Origin: Labilibaculum sp. | GTDB taxonomy: Bacteria > Bacteroidota > Bacteroidia > Bacteroidales > Marinifilaceae | Assembly: GCA_016342745.1 (NCBI GenBank) | Contig: JAEINT010000002.1 | Coordinates: 186,001-250,000, forward strand | Length of the DNA stretch: 64,000 nt | Direction of reading: 5' to 3' | Part shown: piece after piece, positions 62,687 through 64,000 of the stretch | Layout of the letters: every line of letters begins with the position of its first letter | Numbering within the stretch: the first letter of the stretch is position 1 | Notes under the pieces: model-generated | The model's input: the letters and a program-made list of their open reading frames with translations, nothing else | The model's database searches: none | What the model was told of the DNA's origin: nothing | Made by a program: the position numbers and the translations under genes

Positions 62687-63364
62687 ATGAGTATGGATCT
62701 TATATTTATGTTGACTAAAAATGATCAAACGATACCCGACGCTAGAAAATATGTGAAGGAAATTGTTGCAGAAGGTGTAAAACATATAGGCTTTAAGGAT
62801 GTTGGCTTGCCTTTTAGTGAGTTGAAAGAACTAACATCTGACTTAAGAAAAGAAGGTGTTAAAGTTTATTTAGAGGTGGTAAGTTTAGATGTTGATAGTG
62901 AAAGAAAATCTGCAATGGCAGCTATGGAGCTTAATGTAGATTTTTTATTGGGAGGAACAAGACCTAGTATTATTGCGCCCATTGTAAAAGATCATCCTTT
63001 AAAATACTATCCTTTTGTTGGAAGTATAGAAGATCACCCAAGCATATTAAAAGGAACAATTTCTGAAATAAGTTCGCACGCAGAACAAATTACAAGTATT
63101 GATGGGGTTGATGGTCTGGATTTATTGGCTTACCGATTTACTGGCAATGATATTCCACGCTTAATTCATGAGGTGTGTAAATCATCTAAAAAACCCGTTA
63201 TTGTTGCTGGTAGCATCAATAATAAGAACAGGATAGAGGTTGTTAGGAAATCAGGATCTTCCGCTTTTACAGTAGGAACAGCAGCATTTGATTTAGCTTT
63301 TGCTGCTGATAAGCCAGGAGTAGGAGGACAGGTAAAAAGTATCTTGCAAATTAGTGGTCAGTAA
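62687..63364 (+). CDS. HisA-like TIM-barrel protein
   Basis: The protein has 225 residues. It reads as a beta/alpha barrel: DLIFMLTKNDQTIPDARKYVKEIVAEGVKHIGFKDVGLPF, then VKVYLEVVSLD, and a phosphate-binding C-terminal part (VIVAGSINNKNRIEVVRKSGSSAFTVGTAAF). Such GS(I/V)NN...G(T/S)A loops bind a substrate phosphate. It lacks the conserved catalytic Asp pair of HisA/HisF at obvious places, so the reaction is unknown. The start could be ATG 62687 or 62693. It is transcribed away from the element. Confidence 0.7.
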   Translation: MSMDLIFMLTKNDQTIPDARKYVKEIVAEGVKHIGFKDVGLPFSELKELTSDLRKEGVKVYLEVVSLDVDSERKSAMAAMELNVDFLLGGTRPSIIAPIVKDHPLKYYPFVGSIEDHPSILKGTISEISSHAEQITSIDGVDGLDLLAYRFTGNDIPRLIHEVCKSSKKPVIVAGSINNKNRIEVVRKSGSSAFTVGTAAFDLAFAADKPGVGGQVKSILQISGQ

Positions 63365-63416
63365 ACTTTTTAGCATTCTTTAACACTTGTTGCGGTTTGT
63401 TAACTGCTTTATACTA

Positions 63417-63503
63417 TACCTTTAGAATATAGATTTAGATTAGGTTTTTCATAGATTAAGATTAGATAAGTTGATACCCGGCCGAACACCGGGTTTCTTT
63501 TTG
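63417..63503 (+). ncRNA. Candidate small RNA 1 (promoter-leader-terminator unit)
   Basis: A -7-like box TACCTTTA (63417-63424) is followed by TTTTTCATAGATTAAG (63445-63460) and a hairpin ACCCGG/CCGGGT with TTTCTTTTT (63476-63503). The predicted transcript is about 75 nt and holds no credible ORF. The unit after it (63592-63700) has the same layout and shared leader. Confidence 0.45.
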
Positions 63504-63591
63504 TCTAATAAATTCACTCCCTAGGTCATTTTCAGACCGTAAATTAAGCTTCTTTAACTTCTTTTTCAGACTCTTAACAGATTAATTTTGT

Positions 63592-63702
63592 ACCTTGATA
63601 AGTGAATAAAACAAGTAGTAGTTTTTTTCATAGATTAAAGATTTAGGTTAGTAATTAGTGGTTAGTGGAAAAGTCTGGTGTGATGCCCAGACTTTTTTCT
63701 TT
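63592..63702 (+). ncRNA. Candidate small RNA 2 (paralogue of unit 1)
   Basis: A -7-like box TACCTTGA (63592-63599), the shared leader TTTTTCATAGATTAA (63626-63640) and a strong hairpin AAAGTCTGG/CCAGACTTTT followed by T-rich sequence (63669-63702). No coding frame is visible. The rest of the 63365-63884 gap has an inverted repeat TTAAGAATA/TATTCTTAA at 63759-63796. Confidence 0.45.
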
Positions 63703-63802
63703 TATAGTGTAATTGGTCATGTTTTACCGCACTTATCGATATTTTTTAGCAAGTAGATTTAAGAATATTAAAATGAATTATTTTAAGTATTCTTAATCAA
63801 AA

Positions 63803-63835
63803 TTGTGAAAGTCTTTATCATATTTTGTAGCTTTG
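63803..63835 (+). promoter_or_regulatory. Promoter of the gene at 63885
   Basis: TTG (63803-63805), a 22-bp spacer and TAGCTTTG (63828-63835), an exact -7 box. The start codon is 49 bp downstream. Confidence 0.6.
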
Positions 63836-63884
63836 ATCATATTTTTATTTGAAAATTATCAAATTGAATCTGAAAAATTATACC

Positions 63885-64000
63885 ATGAAAAAATCTATTC
63901 TTATATTTTTTGTACTTGCAAGTTTAACGCTAAGCGCTCAGAATACTAAAGTTGAAGTATTAAAGGAATTTCTTAAAGGAAGCATTGAATTAAGTGCTAG
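63885..64000 (+). CDS. Secreted protein, N-terminus only
   Basis: The ATG at 63885 gives a signal peptide MKKSILIFFVLASLTLSAQ with cleavage likely after SAQ, followed by NTKVEVLKEFLKGSIELSA, where the window ends. The frame is open to the edge. The family cannot be judged from 38 residues. Confidence 0.75.
   Translation, partial: MKKSILIFFVLASLTLSAQNTKVEVLKEFLKGSIELSA

Overview
Organism: the window looks like a chromosome segment of a Gram-negative Bacteroidota, most likely a marine Marinilabiliales relative (Labilibaculum/Marinifilum-like; this is inference). The grounds are low G+C, a tRNA promoter of the Bacteroidota form TTTG-N19-TAnnTTTG, the ftsX-DUF3098-uppP-truB-queA gene order, families typical of the phylum (DUF3098, DUF4834, DUF5723, LytTR/LytS pairs, YfhO) and a single-chain glycyl-tRNA synthetase. 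Layout, left flank (1-45.9 kb): an HNH endonuclease with a truncated P-loop kinase; a 21-bp tandem array before an unknown gene; a MORN-repeat esterase; a LytS/LytT two-component pair divergent from an S41 protease/WD40 operon; an LRR lipoprotein; a PAS histidine kinase; an opine-dehydrogenase-like enzyme; a divergent class I isoprenoid-synthase-like protein; a 2-hydroxyacid dehydrogenase; a truncated haemoglobin; the ftsX-to-queA housekeeping cluster; a surface-polymer block (flippase, TagD, two CDP-glycerol glycerophosphotransferases, YfhO); an N-terminal-nucleophile hydrolase; a nitrilase; glycyl-tRNA synthetase; a group of cell-envelope genes (DUF5723, a lipoprotein, a large DUF3352/FG-GAP-like protein); an ALDH7; a DHODH-like protein; and an AbgT transporter. 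Mobile element (about 46.03-62.46 kb): a 16.4-kb element sits in the 3' end of tRNA-Leu(CAA). It is bounded by a 13-bp direct repeat, CGGCCCTGGGTAC, which is the tRNA end. Just inside each end lies a pair of GGGGAACG sites with 12-bp spacing, likely arm sites of the tyrosine integrase encoded at the right end. The element has a CI/S24 repressor with palindromic operators, an early operon that leads to a filamentous-phage-type replication initiator, a serine recombinase, a Panacea toxin-antitoxin-like pair, and no structural or conjugation genes. It therefore looks like an integrative plasmid or phage satellite. Cargo: the left half carries, all on the minus strand, a Ser/Thr kinase and PP2C phosphatase (TAATG overlap), a non-coding array of seven 116-bp units, an OLD-type ATPase-TOPRIM protein and a DUF6119 protein. 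This arrangement is the best candidate in the window for an undescribed, possibly anti-phage, system. Right flank: the native tRNA terminator follows attR, then a TIM-barrel protein, two look-alike small transcription units (each a promoter, a shared leader and a terminator), and the start of a secreted protein cut by the window end.
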